From NCBI RefSeq assembly GCF_040712315.1, contig NC_134020.1, positions 12,805,251 to 12,869,250 on the forward strand: 64,000 nt of DNA, written 5' to 3'. Within the stretch, counting starts at the first letter, position 1; the number at the start of each line of letters is the position of its first letter. Under the pieces are notes generated by a model. It was not told where the DNA came from and did no database searches. It was given only the letters and a program-made list of their open reading frames with translations. The translations under genes were made by a program, and so were the position numbers. Of the stretch, positions 1-12,008 are shown piece after piece. This stretch comes from Castanea sativa (lineage: Eukaryota > Streptophyta > Magnoliopsida > Fagales > Fagaceae).

Positions 1-18
1 CAAATATAACAACATTAT

Positions 19-162
19 GTGTCTGTTTGAGAATAGCTTATTTAGTTTTTTGCTAAAAGTGTGCAAAGGTATACTTGTACTTCGAAAAAAAAGAGGAAAA
101 AAAAATTGAGGTTTTAAAAAAGATGATACAAAGGCTAGCTTATAAGCTATACCCAAACACAC
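19..162. mobile_element. 144-bp hAT-like MITE
   Basis: The ends are imperfect inverted repeats: the left end reads GTGTCTGTTTGAGAATAGC and the reverse complement of the right end reads GTGTGTTTGGGTATAGC. The flanking octamers AACATTAT (11-18) and CACATCAT (163-170) match at 6 of 8 positions, which suits the 8-bp target duplication of hAT elements. The element has no coding capacity and sits inside intron 5 of the kinase gene. Assignment to hAT is inferred from TIR style and TSD length. Confidence 0.6.
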
Positions 163-489
163 CACATCATTTTATCATATCTGAGAAAGTACAAAAGATA
201 AAATAAATCATGTTATATGACATGAAGCAGGCCTATCAGATAAATGAAAAACCAACATTGTGAAAATAAAAATTTAGCATAGACATTAACCGAAATTATG
301 AAACAAGGCCAAAGGGAAATCACAATGATAAACAGCTACCACAAAGGTTAATATGTTCACTCTCTTTATCAAGAAATGATATTCTCAAATGCCTCTAATA
401 GCCATTGGAACCATAATAATTTGTAATCAGGAGAAAAATTATAATAATCAACAAAAGATGGACAGAACACTACTTCACTAAACTCGCAA

Positions 490-597
490 GTTTTTTTTTT
501 AATAAGAAACAAGTAATTGATTATTCAAAACTAAATTCAATGCACAGAAAATACAAAGTAAATGATTATGTATATACAGGCTGTATGGTACAGTATC
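490..597 (-). mobile_element. 108-bp SINE-like retroposon fragment with 12-bp TSD
   Basis: The dodecamer CTAAACTCGCAA occurs at 478-489 and again at 598-609, bracketing 108 bp that begin with a poly-T run. This is the footprint of target-primed reverse transcription of a poly(A)-tailed RNA inserted in minus orientation and probably 5'-truncated. The body matches no family I recognise. It lies in intron 5 of the kinase gene. Confidence 0.7.
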
Positions 598-701
598 CTA
601 AACTCGCAACTAAGTGGCAGACCAAAATGTATCCAACTTAATGAGCAACAACAAGACAATAAACAGATAAAAAGGAACAAATAATCATGGAAGTAACTTA
701 C

Positions 702-3700
702 AGATTTGCGGACTCCTGTTGGTGTCTCACCAAAAATATCATCACAGAACTTGTCATCTGACCTCTCACTCTGCACAAATATATAAAATTTATATTACTC
801 AAACAACCCCAAGAACTCAAAATTCAAGTCTAAGAATGTTTGCAATACATTTACCAAAAGCATTTAAGGTGCTCCAATAATACCAATCATGTTAAGAATA
901 AGTCAGAAATAAAATTCGAGGAATAGATGGATGCAAGTTTTTTGTTTTTTTTTTTTTTTTTTTTTGGATAGATGGATGCAAGTTCAAAAAAAAGAAAAAA
1001 AAAATTCAGAGAAAGTGGAGACACCTTAGGAGTACCCTCGCCAAGGCCTCCAGCACCGGAAGTCTTCTCGAAAGCAGCAACTCCATTCTGTGGGGGTGAT
1101 TTCCCAACAGAAAATGATGGTTCAGCAACATAGTCATCTACAACATCATTCCTACCATCACCAACTTCTGGAACAACATTATTAGCAGCTATTGATTGAT
1201 CAGGATCATGTGCAAGCTCCTTATCTAGTTAGAAAACAAAATTTGAGCAATTCGCAATTAAAACATTTGAATCTACATGACATACAAAGTTTTAGTAAGA
1301 ATGTATGAAGAAAGAAATATGCTAGGCACATTAAGAAGCCATTCTTCGTCTGGATTTGCTCCAGCTAAGTAATCTAAACACTGCCAACTTCTTTCCAAAT
1401 ATCTTGGACTTAACAACAACCACCATAGGCCAAGGACTCCAAGCCAAATACAGAAAAAGACCACGGCATTTCCAGATCAATCACACCACAACATTCTTTC
1501 ATGGACCATCAGTTGAACTGTTAATTCCAAATTTATTTGGCTAATACAGGTACAATTGCAATAGCCCCCAAATAAATAATAAAAAGGAACAAACAGATTA
1601 CTACCTGTAATTTTTAAAAGCACATAATGAGAATAATACTGATATAATCACATTAATATAGAAGTTTCCAAATTATAGGAACAAGTATGATATGGCACAT
1701 GACATGAATGCCAATTCTAAAAGTGGCATTTGTTAGGCAAGGTGAGAAACAAGCTGGACCCAGGTTAGGTCAGATCCATTAAGCTAAACAAGCCTAAGTT
1801 CAATAAACAAGATCAACTCAAACTTAAATTGATATGAGCAAGAAGAGCACTCATAAGGGGTCAAGATCCTATAACAGAGCTTCAAACTACATAAATGTAA
1901 TATCAATTATCAAAATTTCAGTATGACACTAAAAAACAATTTAATGTACCTTTGTTAACGTCTTCTGACTGTGGTTCATTTGGTTGCTGTGGCTGCTGAC
2001 TCTTATATTTTTCTAGGATGGCTTGCCTTCGCCTTCGACTCTCCTCCTTGATTCTGTTGAGATCCTCCTCTTCCTGGTCAGCAAATTCCAATGCAGTCGC
2101 TTCTTCGTAGTCTCCTTGATCATCTTCATCTCTGCATCCATTAAATAAAGCATATGCATCAATATATAATTGGGGGAAAGGGGAAAAAAATCAAACCGAG
2201 AGGGAAAAAAAAGAGGGGGAGGGGGGGGGGGTTTCAGATTGGCTAGAAGAGCCTCTTTCAAAATACCTTTTTTGTTTGTCTCTATATCCTTCCAATGGAT
2301 TGCTCTTAAAACTAGGAACCTTTTCTGGATCACTTTTTCTTGTTTTATCCTGGTTGTATTCTTTTTCATCATGTCTTGAGCGCCTAGAATGTTTATATCT
2401 TCCATTGTCATAGCCATCTTCAAGATTTTCATACTTCTCCCAATCATTTACAATACCTCTATCCTTATTCCTACTTCTATCATCTCTCCTCTCTCTCTCA
2501 TTCTCCCTCCATTTGTCCCTATCCTTCTCCCTTTCTCTATCCCTATCCCTATCTCTTTCACTAGCCCTGCTCCTATCACTTTCCTTCTCCCTTTTCCCAT
2601 CTCTATCCACCTCCCTATCCCAGTTCTTATCTCTTTCCTTCGCCCTTCTCCTATCCCTGCCCACCTCTCTTTCCCTCTTCCTATCTCGCTCTATATCCCT
2701 TTGCCTGTCCATATCTCTGGCCCTGTCCCTACTCCCACCTCTGTCCCTGTCCCTGTCCCTTCTCTGAGCCCTGTCCATCTCACTATCCCTAACCCTTTCT
2801 AGTTCCTTTTCCCGTCTCAAGTCCTTATCCATATCCCTGTCCATGCTCCTCTCCCTGTCATGTGTAGCCCGACTACGATACGAATCCTCTCCTCCGATAT
2901 ATCTACTATAACTAATACTACGGTCCCTTTCCTCATCTCTTACCAAATCTCTACTACCATGCCGTCCATCCCTACTCCGTCGAACCTTTCTTTCATAGTC
3001 AGAGTCATACTCAAACTTGCCTTTATCAACATATAATGAGGCATCAGAATCATGATAACGTCTTCTTGTTGAATGAGCCTCCTCTTCTCTCATGCTACAG
3101 GAACGAGATCTCTCCCTAGCACCAATTGATCTAGATCTGCTCCTAGTATGGACTTCCCCACGGTCCTCTGTGCTATGAGAAGAAGACTTTCTATGATTGC
3201 TCAATACGCTTTCCTCAACCTCAATCTTTTCATCATCATAGTAACTCTTCAGCTTACCAATTCCTTTAGAAGGGGACCCGGATTCCCTCAGCCACTTCTT
3301 TTCCTCTTTTCTAGACTCGTGACCCAAATCCCCATTGACGTGACCCTTTGAGCCAACTCTTGATCCATCTTGAGGCTCAACACTTGTATTTCTTAAAAAA
3401 CCAACCTCATTGTGCCAGTGGTATGTTTTGTCTTCCTTATCTAATGTGGAATTAATCACCAAATCATCTTCACTCTTGTCATCTCCAAAAGTCTTTGAAT
3501 TTGTACCCTTGTTCCCCACACTCTCTTCCATGTGAAGACTAGCTTCACGATCAGATGACCGATGCTCAGCACAATGTCCCTGGCAAGCAATGAACATAAC
3601 AAACTGAGTGCACAAACTAGCAGAGCATATCACCCAAATAATACCCAAAGAATTATAAAAATGAATATAAAAATAAAATCAGAATTAGGCTATATGCAAA

Positions 3701-4532
3701 ATAAGTAAAAACATGTAACTAGCTCTTACAAATTTAAATGCAAGCCATGAGTCTTCACTGAAACGCCTAGGGGAAACTTCTTTTGCAATTCACTCATGCT
3801 CGTCTAGTGCAAGCAGGTTCTTTACATAATGTATGAGACACTGACTCAGTCACTCTAACAACCTCTCATAAAAACAAATTCATTATGAAATCCAAAATTC
3901 ACAAAATAGCACAATCCCCTGTTTGGTCACTGAGAAGAAATATCAATCAAATTTTCTTCGATTTTTTCAAGTTCCATTGTCTGAAACCTAATGAAACAAC
4001 TCAAATACCACTTTGTTAAAAAAGTTTTGTTTTTTGAATTGAAAAACCCAAAAAAAAAAAACTAATTATAATTTGAAAATCCATAATTTTCTCAGCAACC
4101 AAACAGAAAGCAAATTAAAATTAAAGAAAACTAGAACAAGGATAGGGGCAATCAGCAAGAACACACCAGATTTGGCTTATCAGATTCATCGCGAACACGA
4201 ACGGCCGCGATTTTCCCACCCTCATCGTCGGACTCGAATTTCTTCTTCGCAATCTCGCCACCACCGAAACCCTCGTCTTCGAGAATCTCACCCTCCTCCA
4301 CATCGTCCTCGAGCCGAGAATTGTTAGCCACAGGAGGAAGAGGAAGAGGAGTGGGATTGATATCCTCACCCTCGGGTTTAGATTCCTCGTCGTGTTTCTT
4401 GCTACGGTGGCGGTGACGGTGACGGTGGTGGTGGTGACGATGCTTGTGGCGCTTCGAAGACTTCTCGGCTTCGTCATCGTCTGAAGAAGAACGACGGTGC
4501 TTACGACGCGAGTCATGGGATTCGCTGGCCAT
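702..4532 (-). CDS. PRP4K: Serine/threonine-protein kinase PRP4 homolog, N-terminal part (five exons)
   Basis: Exons on the minus strand are 4532-4167, 3579-2267, 2131-1950, 1224-1025 and 770-702. Every junction has GT/AG and the phases agree, giving 710 codons before the gene leaves the window. Residues 29-46 are His/Arg-rich, 78-87 read VEEGEILEDE, and exon 2 (123-559) is Ser/Arg-rich then dominated by RD/RE/RK dipeptides. Exon 3 carries EEATALEFADQEEEDLNRIK, and exon 5 carries FCDDIFGETPTGVRK. This is the order in plant PRP4 kinases, nuclear spliceosome-associated kinases that phosphorylate U4/U6.U5 and SR-type factors in the fungal and animal families. The kinase domain should follow beyond position 1, so the identity rests on the N-terminal part alone. 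No frameshift or stop interrupts the five exons, so the gene is probably functional. The start has an AAUGG context and follows a CT-rich leader. Confidence 0.88.
940..967 (-). repeat. Tail-only poly(T) insertion with 17-bp TSD
   Basis: ATAGATGGATGCAAGTT is present at 923-939 and 968-984, separated by 28 bp that are almost only T and end in GG. The direct repeat shows it is an insertion rather than a simple homopolymer. It looks like a poly(A) tail retroposed with nearly no body, inside intron 4 of the kinase gene (1024-771). Confidence 0.65.
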
Positions 4533-4554
4533 TGAGGTCGTGGTGCTCGAAATC

Positions 4555-4566
4555 TAGGGTTAGGTT
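4555..4566 (-). promoter_or_regulatory. Telo-box-like motif in the kinase gene leader
   Basis: On the minus strand the leader reads AACCTAACCCTAGATTTCG about 25 bp upstream of the ATG at 4532, preceded by an A-rich tract. AACCCTA is the core of the plant telo-box, common in 5' regions of genes for RNA-processing and translation proteins. The position fits either the leader or the core promoter; the transcription start is not visible. Confidence 0.4.
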
Positions 4567-4963
4567 TTTTTTTTTTTTTGGTTTAACTTTTGTTGGCGTT
4601 TCAGAGAGATGGAGAGCGAAAAGAGATGCGAATTTCAATTATGTCGGGGCCTCGGGAGAGAGAGTCGGCTACCGTGTTGGCTTTCTTTATTTTGATGACC
4701 TTTTGCGAGGATATATCTGTATCTAATAGGAGTCCGAGTATCTATGTTATTTTATTTTGTTTTTATTTTTTTTGGAACGAAAATATCTTTATTAAATAAA
4801 TGTGAAATAAAATTTATTTTTTGGAGAGAGATTAAAAATAAAAATAAAGACATCACAAGATGTAATAGGATGCTGACATATGACAACATCCCAATGAGTT
4901 CAATGTACAACACAATGCACTCATCCTAAGCCAAACCTAGAAAAATTAAGGGTACATATAGAA
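4567..4963. other. Upstream region of the kinase gene and spacer
   Basis: 4567-4720 is probably leader and promoter of the kinase gene. 4721-4963 is AT-rich with no convincing reading frame, repeat pair or terminal motif. It ends where the first LTR-like sequence begins. Confidence 0.5.
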
Positions 4964-5699
4964 TGTGAGGATAGGAAGTTCGAGTAGGCATGTTGGGTTA
5001 TGGGCCGTGCCTAAGGACGAGCAAAAGCCTGAGAAGGGTCAAGGGGATTAATGGGCTTGAGTCAATGGGTCGAGGACAAAGAAAAAAGAATAACAGGTCA
5101 GGTTTGATTTTCCAGGAGCCGGGCCACCTCAGGAGGGCTCTAGGGAGGTAACCATTATGGAAGGATAAGCTTCAGGAAAAGTAGCAGAAACTCAGTCAAT
5201 CATAAAAGACGACTCCTCCCACTTACCATAAAGATAAACTTGTTTGGGGACTGCAATTTCCCAGAAGGCCAGGCCCCCGTGGGCTCTGCGAAACTTAAGG
5301 AATGTTGCAGTCGGGCAGTCCATCCAGCAGTGGAACCAGTTCCAATGCCACCTTCACCTCTTCCCACTCCCAACTAATCACCCACTTCAGGGTAATAGTA
5401 TTGGACCACTCCTCCCACTTACCATAAAGGCAATCATAATCCTTCCACTAAGGGAGGCTATAAATAAGAGATGAGAATTGGAGATAGGGGTCGAAAAAAT
5501 GGAGAGAGAAAATAGGGAGGAAAGAGAGTGGTCATTTTGGGAAATTAGGGAAGATAGTATTCTAGGAACGCGAGAGATAAAGTTATCAAGGGTGCCGAAC
5601 ATAGGACCACCCATTGTAAGAAATCCAAAAGCCCATAAAGTAAATAAATTGTAAGCCCAAATAAAGTTCAAGCCCAACAACTACTTTTGGGTACTCACA
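4964..5699 (+). repeat. 5' LTR of element 1 (left edge uncertain)
   Basis: From about 5235 to 5699 it matches 14915-15378 at over 90% by eye, including the TATA box TATAAATA at 5459-5466 and the ending GTACTCACA. Upstream of 5235 the two copies share nothing obvious, so this part may be a variant LTR start or foreign sequence. CTCCTCCCACTTACCATAAA occurs twice within this LTR, near 5210 and 5410. Confidence 0.7.
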
Positions 5700-5720
5700 A
5701 TTCGCACCGTCTGTGGGAAT
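5700..5720 (+). other. Primer-binding site of element 1, mutated
   Basis: Directly after the LTR the sequence is ATTCGCACCGTCTGTGGGAA. Elements 2 and 3 have GTTGGCGCCGTYTGTGGG at the same place. Two changes in the tRNA-pairing core (G to C and G to A) probably impair priming. The first bases resemble the complement of the tRNA-Asp 3' end used by many plant gypsy elements. Confidence 0.6.
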
Positions 5721-6129
5721 CTCCTACGTAACTGTGGTTCTGTTAAAGTGTGCATAGGAGTATGTCTGGAAGTAGGCTGGGAAGTTACGCTGAAAATGGC
5801 TTTGAAGGGTCATCGCGGGGATCCACATGGCGAGAGAGAAGGCAGAAAAGACGCTAAGACAGACAGTATGAAGAGGCGGAGCAGTCCGGGCTCGGAGAGA
5901 GATCGTTTCAAACGCCCCGAACAGCTTCTGACGCCTCAGGCCGCAACCGCGACTACAGGAGGGACTGAGAGCTTGAGCAAAGAGACTAGGAGCTCGAGCG
6001 TCTACGTGGGATGGTGAGAGATTTGGAATTGGAAGCTAAGGGTAGACATCGAAGGAGGGACCAGGAGGAATGAAGGGGAAGGTCAGCTAGTGTAGGGAGC
6101 TGCCATGAAGTAGGATCCCATCAATCTGG

Positions 6130-7190
6130 GTATCATTGGCACCACGATCGTTCGCGGGAGTACGCGGACCATGATTCGACTTCCCCAAAGGGGGAACAAC
6201 CCCGAAATGTGGCCATGGACGCGATGAGCCGGGCATTATGCCAAGTTGCACGATTGCCATTCTCGAGAGATACTGAAGGCGCACCCATGCCGAGCAGATT
6301 TACACAGCCGCCGTTCAATTCTTACGTAGGAAAGACAGACCTGGTAGAACATGTAAGCCACTATATTCAGATGATGTTTCTACATGCTCATAATGACGCA
6401 CTGATGTGTAAGGTTTTCCTTTCGAGCCTCGGCCCCACCGCGTTAAGGTGGTTCAACAGATTAAAGAAAGGCTCAATCCACAGTTTTTTAGAACTGATCT
6501 AGGAATTTGGCGTACGGTTCATGACATGCAGTCGAGTTTTGCAGCCAATGGATGCGTTACTGTCAATGAAAATGGGGGCTAGGGAGACCATTTGCAACTA
6601 TGCTAACCAGTACTAGGAGCTGTATAACGAAATCAGCGGGGGCAACGAAAAGATCGCGGCGAGCACTTTTCAAATGGGGTTGGTCGATGAATCTGGACTG
6701 AGGGAATCATTGACGAGAAGGCCTCCCGAGGATATGAGGCAGCTAATGAGGCAAATCGAGGAGTATAAGCGATTGGAAGATGATCGGTTGCAAACCAAGG
6801 GGAAGGCCCTGATCATAAATCATCCCCGGAATGCTGGTTTCCAACCCAGAACCTAGAAGGATCCGAGGATCCAAGAGCCCGAGCTAGGGACTGGAGAGGT
6901 TAATGTGACCTTCAAGGAGCCGGTGCACAAGATCATCGATCGAATAAAAAATGAGCCGTATTTTAAGTGGCCGAATAAGATAGGAGGCGACCAATTAAGG
7001 AGAAACCAGAATTTGCATTATACCTACCACAAAGACAAAGGGCACACCACCAAGCAGTGTAGAGTACTGAAAGATCATCTCGAACAGTTGGTGAAGGCGG
7101 GGCATCTGAAAGAATTTCTGGTGGGAGCGAGGAATCAAGGGACCAGGCAAGCAGATCACCTGCACAGAAATCCACTCCCACCCCCTTTAG
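6130..7190 (+). pseudogene. gag of element 1
   Basis: In one frame, broken by stops near 6500, 6615 and 6856, the translation shows the plant retrotransposon gag domain: PFNSYVGKTDLVEHVSHYI, then a segment ending in ALRWFNRLKKGSIHSF. Further on a zinc-knuckle-like YHKDKGHTTKQC lies at about 7024-7060, its usual first Cys replaced by Tyr. Gag packages the element RNA into cytoplasmic particles. The open frame at 5748-6017 upstream is Arg/Ser-rich and may be the original N-terminus in another frame. Confidence 0.75.
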
Positions 7191-7204
7191 GAGTAATAGA
7201 AGTC

Positions 7205-7800
7205 ATCCATGCGGTACCCAAGGGCGCTCAAGAACCCAGAACCAAGAGGATATTGGTCGTAGTACTGGCAGAAAATAACACAGGTGAGCATTCTCCCGAG
7301 AAGAAGCTGAAGTACACCAAACAACCCATTGCGTTTGATGATGACGATATGGAAGACACCACCCAGCCACACCACGATGCCTTGGTAGTCACAGCCCGTG
7401 TAAGGGGTTTCATATTGAAAAGAATGATGATAGATCAGGGGAGCGGTGCAGATGTAATGTACCCCGACTTGTGTCGGGAGCTCGGACTAAAAAAGGAGGA
7501 TTTATCCAAGTATGATGCGTTGTTGATGGGGTTTGATGGCCATATGGTAATTCCGGAAGGGCAGATTTCACTCCCCGTCAGCATGGGGGTAAAGAGGTAA
7601 CTGTAACGTTCATAGTGGTCATTTCTTTCTTGCAGTACACAGTGATCCTCAGGAGGCCATGGATTCATGACATGGGGGCTGTGACGTCCACCTTGCATGT
7701 GAAGGTCAAGTATCGAACCGAGGATGGGATCACGGTGATAAGGGGCCATCAACAAGTAGCCAGACAGTGCTTAGTGGCCGCAGCTAACCAATAGATCGAG
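7205..7800 (+). pseudogene. Aspartic protease region of element 1
   Basis: The translation reads through an acidic stretch and HHDALVVTARVRGF to the active-site motif MMIDQGSGADVMYPDL at about 7420-7470. The DQGSGAD form is usual for this plant gypsy group. The frame closes at 7600 and the downstream half is in other frames with stops at 7792 and 7831. The enzyme would process the gag-pol polyprotein. Confidence 0.7.
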
Positions 7801-7857
7801 AAAGGGGACTCCGCCAAGAAAACCCCCTTATAGCAATTATAGCAGCCCCGAGAGGAG

Positions 7858-9360
7858 GTGGGGGCCAGTTGTGCCGAGGATTTGGTGAAAGTGAGGATTC
7901 TGCAGGATTGTGAAAGGAATTTTCTAATTGGGGCAAGCTTGAGGGATGAAGAGAAGGTAGAGTTGTTGCTTTTACTTGTACAAAACGTGGACGTGTTCGC
8001 TTGGAGTCCATACGAGGTGCCCGGGGTTGACCCCGAATTCATAGTGCACAAGCTAAATGTGGACCCTTCATGCCCTCCCAAGAAACAGAGGCCGAGGAGG
8101 TCAGCTAAAGAGCATGTCAAAGCCGTCAGACAGGAGGAGGGGAAGCTAAAGGAGGTGGGGGCCATAAAGGAAACGTTCTTTCCAGAATGGTTTGCAAACA
8201 CTGTAGTAGTGAGGAAAAAGAACGGTAAATGGAGGGTCTATGTTGATTTTACCGACTTGAACCGAGCATGCCCAAAGGATCCATTCCTGATGCCAAAAAT
8301 TAATCAATTGGTGGATGCTACGTACGGACACCCAAAGATGAGCTTTCTAGATGCTTTTTAGGGTTATCATCAGATTGCCCTATCAGCCGAGGATCAGGAA
8401 AAGACTGCATTCATAACACCCGATGCTAATAATCATTATACCATGATGCTGTTCAGATTAAAGAATGCTGGAGCCACTTATCAACGGATGATGACGAGGA
8501 TGTTTAGGGATAGGATTGGGCGTACGGTCGAGGTATACATTGATGACATGATTCTAAAAAGCAAGCAGGAAGGGCAACACGTAGAAGACCTTGAAGAAGT
8601 GTTTGAAATTCTCCGGCGACACCGGCTGCGTCTTAATGCTAATAAGTGCGCTTTCGGGGTAGGATCGGAGAAGTTTCTGGGCTATTTCATCACCAAACAG
8701 GGAATCGAAGTTAACCCTGATTAAATTGACGCTGTGAAACATCTTAAACCACCGAGCAACTTGAAAGAAGTTCAAAAACTGACCGGTATGTTGGCTGCCC
8801 TCAACCCGTTTATTTCCAAGTTCGCTGATCGGTGCCGACCATTCTATCAACTTTTGAAGAAATGGAAGGGGTTCCAATGGGACGAAGAGTGTGAAAAGGC
8901 CTTCCAAGACCTAAAGGACTATCTTAGGCAGGCACCAACGTTGACGGCTCCGGAGCCCGGGGAAGATTTGTATATGTATCTCTCGGTATTCGAGCATGTT
9001 GTGAGCGTAGTGTTGCTAAAGGACAATGGCTTACAGCTACCTGCTTACTATGTAAGCAAGACGCTCGTTGACGCCGAGTCGAGGTATTTACCACTAGAAA
9101 AGTTAGTGTTGGCACTTGTGCACTCTACCCGAAAATCGTCCCATTATTTTCAGACTCACACCGTTTATGTCCTGACTGAGTATCCTCTCTAGTCACTGTT
9201 GAGGAGATCTAACTTTATCGGGAGAATAGCTAAGTGGGGGACTCGGCTGGGTTCTTTTGACATTAGATATAGACCAAGGAACTCAGTGAAGGGTCAAGTG
9301 CTCGCAGACTTCATTGCCGAGTTTTCGCCGAAAGGTACGAAAACGGTTTGCCTTGTTGGA
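7858..9360 (+). pseudogene. Reverse transcriptase and first RNase H of element 1
   Basis: One frame runs through the whole region, interrupted by TAG at 8359, TAA at 8722 and TAG at 9190. Recognisable are the palm start GKWRVYVDFTDLNRACPKD, MSFLDAF before the first stop, the catalytic VYIDDMILKS at about 8530-8560, and the RNase H connection with AYYVSKTLVDAESRYLPLEK. The TAG at 8359 falls where the family has Gln, so CAG to TAG is the likely change. Confidence 0.8.
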
Positions 9361-9810
9361 ACCAACCCATGGAAGGTATTTGTGGACGGCACTTCCAATG
9401 CAGCAGGAGCAGGAGCTGGGATTGTGGTCATTACACCGAAAGGAATAAGACTAGGGCATTCATTTAGGTTAGGCTTTAGAGCCTCCAATAATGAGGCCAA
9501 GTATGAGGCTCTACTGGCCGGACTGAGAGTCATCTCGGACTTGGGAGCTAGGGAGGTGGAAATATACTCGGATTCTCGGTTGGTGATTAACCAAGTACTG
9601 GGGAGTTTCGAGGCCAAGGATCCCCGGATAGTTGAATATTTACGGGTAGCGAAACAGACTATGGGCTATTTCCCTAGTGTGAAAGTAGAGCAAGTCGCCA
9701 GAGGGCAGAACCACCACGCCGACTCCCTTGCCACCTTAGCATCATCAATAGCAAATATGATACCCCGATTGATTAGAGTTGAATTGGTGAATGAGCAAGC
9801 ATCAGTGTGA
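9361..9810 (+). pseudogene. Second RNase H (aRNH type) of element 1
   Basis: After a linker ending in LADFIAEF the frame encodes WKVFVDGTSNAAGAGAGIVV, NNEAKYEALLAGL, YSDSRLVINQ and HHADSLATLA. These are the four acidic motifs of a complete RNase H placed after the RT-linked one. A second, archaeal-type RNase H is diagnostic of Tat-lineage gypsy elements. All key acidic residues are present, but the frame breaks at the TGA at 9808. Confidence 0.75.
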
Positions 9811-9851
9811 GGACGGTAGCCTCGCAAGTCACCACTGTTGGGAGGTGCTAG

Positions 9852-11087
9852 ATGGACCCCATAATCGAATTTTCGGCCGAGAACCGTGTACCGGAGGATA
9901 AGAAAAAGGCGGCCAGGATACGACGGAATTCTTCTCGGTACGGGCTATCTGCAAATCGGGAGCTATACCGAAGGTCTTTTGAGGGCCCATACCTACAGTG
10001 TTTGCACCCTAGTAAGACTGAAGAGCTTCTGACCAAACTACATGAAGGCATTTGCGGTAGTCACGTTGGAGGGCATTCGTTGGCTCACAGAGCAATGACT
10101 CAAGGATTCTGGTGGCCCTGAATGCAGAAGGACGCCATCGAACATACACGGAGGTGCGAGCAATGTCAAAGACACGCCCCAATGATCCACCAACCTGTCA
10201 GGAACCTAAATCCTATGAACAGCTTGTGGTCTTTCGCTCAGTGGGGGCTGGATATAGTTGGATCGTTTCCTCGGGCGACGGGCAATCGAAGATTTGTACT
10301 GGTAGCAGTGGATTACTTCACAAAGTGGGCGGAAGCAGAAGCACTTGCAAACATCCGAGATGTAGATGTCAAAAAATTCGTATGAAGAAACATTGTGACG
10401 AGATTTAGGGTGCCAGAGTCCCTCGTCTCTGACAACGGTCCGCAGTTCGATAGCAAAGCTTTCCGCGAATTCTGTAGTAACCTTGGCATTAAAAGTCGGT
10501 ATTCTACACCGGCCTATCCACAAAGTAACGACCAAGCTGAAGCCATCAATAAGACCATTGTTAACGGATTGAAGAAAAGGCTGGAGGGCACTAAAGGCAA
10601 TTGGGCCGAGGAATTACCAAGTGTCCTATGGGCATACCGGACAACTCCAAGGAGATCCACGGGAGAGACCCCTTTTTCTCTAACTTTTGGAGCAGAGGCA
10701 GTTATTCCAGCTAAAATAAACCTATGCATCTCTCGAGTCGCAGGTTTCGCCCCGGCCAAGAATGAAGAACTGATGTTCAAGCAGTTAAACTTGTTGGAGG
10801 AGCACCGCAAAGCAACGACCATTAGGCTGGCCGAGTATCAGCAGAAGCTCGCCCGAAGGTACGATAGAAGCGTGAGAAAGAGAGTGTTTACCGTAGGGGA
10901 TTTGGTGCTCCTAAAGGTTGTTGGAAATACGCAAGACATCAATGCAGGGAAATTAGCCTCGTCCTGGGAAGGGCCCTATAGAGTGACCGCCATTGCAGGT
11001 GTAGGAGCATGCTACTTGGAGGATTTGGAGGAAAGACCGTTTCTCCGGCCATGGAACGTTCACAACTTAAAGAAGTTTTATCACTGA
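9852..11087 (+). pseudogene. Integrase of element 1
   Basis: The frame differs from that of RNase H, so an indel lies between 9810 and 9852. The HHCC zinc-binding region ends in RRCEQCQRHAP near 10155-10190. The core shows WGLDIVGSF, VAVDYFTKWAEAEA, VSDNGPQFDS and a C-terminal GDLVLLKV...WEGPYRV segment. Stops at 10119 and about 10383 interrupt it. The last 230 residues (10395-11087) are open. Confidence 0.8.
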
Positions 11088-11267
11088 CCGATTGAGCTCC
11101 CGAGTGTAAATTGAATGTTATTTTACAATATATATGTTACGTACGGATATGATGGTATCTATTTGTATAGGTGTTTTTAATTCTTTTGACGATAATTTAT
11201 TATTGCTAGTCAAAAAAGAAAAATGTGGAGGGAACTGTGTCGACCTAGATATCTCGTTCTACTATTA

Positions 11268-11771
11268 AAAACAAAAGCCTGTCCTCGGTTCGATTTTCTT
11301 CACTGAGCAGGTGGAAACCTTAAATTAAAATATTCTAAGGACAGAAGCCTGTCCTCGGTTTGACTTTCTTCACCGAGCAAATGGAAACCTTAAATTAAAA
11401 TATTTTAAGGACAAAAGCCTGTCCTCAGTTCGATTTTCTTCACTGAGTAGGTGGAAACCTTAAATTAAAACTTTCTAAGGACAGAAGCCTGTCCTTGGTT
11501 TGTTTTTCTTCATCGAGCAGGTGGAAACCTTAAATTAAAATATTCTAAGGATAGAAGCCTGTCATCGGTTCAATTTTCTTCACTGAGCAGGTGGAAATCT
11601 TAAATTAAAACTTTCTAAGAACGGAAGCCTATCCTCAGTTCGATTTTCTTCACCGAGCAGGAGGAAACCTTAAATTAAAATATTCTAAGGGCAGAAGCAT
11701 GTCCTCGGTTCGATTTTTTTCACCGAGCAGGTGGAAACCTCAAATTAAAATATTCTTAGGGCAGAAGCCTA
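11268..11771 (+). repeat. Seven-copy 70-bp tandem array of element 1
   Basis: AAGCCTGTCCTCGGTT-like starts occur at 11275, 11345, 11415, 11485, 11555, 11625, 11695 and 11765, exactly 70 bp apart. Each unit carries TTCACTGAGCAGGTGGAAACC, ends in AAATTAAAATATTCTAAGG, and has a hairpin AGGACA-GAAGCC-TGTCCT across the junction (e.g. 11338-11355). It lies between the end of pol and the antisense gene, a region known in Tat elements to spawn tandem repeats. Confidence 0.92.
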
Positions 11772-12008
11772 AGTAAGAAAATAAGGAATAATAAGCAAGC
11801 TCATCACAATCATTTGCAAATGGGCAAACTCGGTTACTGTCAAACAAACACGGGTGTATTTAAAAGTAAGGGGTGTGGGAAAGGATCAAAACACTGAACT
11901 TTCCATCTTAACAAAACTAATTAAAGCCGTTTAAAAGATAGAATAATTGTTTTATCGCCACAGCCCGACGACCTAGGCTTACCTAAAATAAAATAAAAAA
12001 TTTAGTCT

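Larger units (their letters stand above)
1..701 (-). other. Intron 5 of the PRP4-type kinase gene (partial)
   Basis: Everything left of the splice donor at 701-700 (GTAAGT on the minus strand) reads as intron. I found no stretch encoding the start of the kinase domain on the minus strand. The interval holds a small MITE-like element and a short retroposon insertion, listed separately, and is otherwise AT-rich without recognisable content. Confidence 0.7.

Noticed and set aside
2389..2802. Plus-strand open frames rich in Ser/Leu/Pro opposite exon 2 of the kinase gene
   Set aside because: They are the complement of the RD/RE repeat region and have no domain, start context or splice support.
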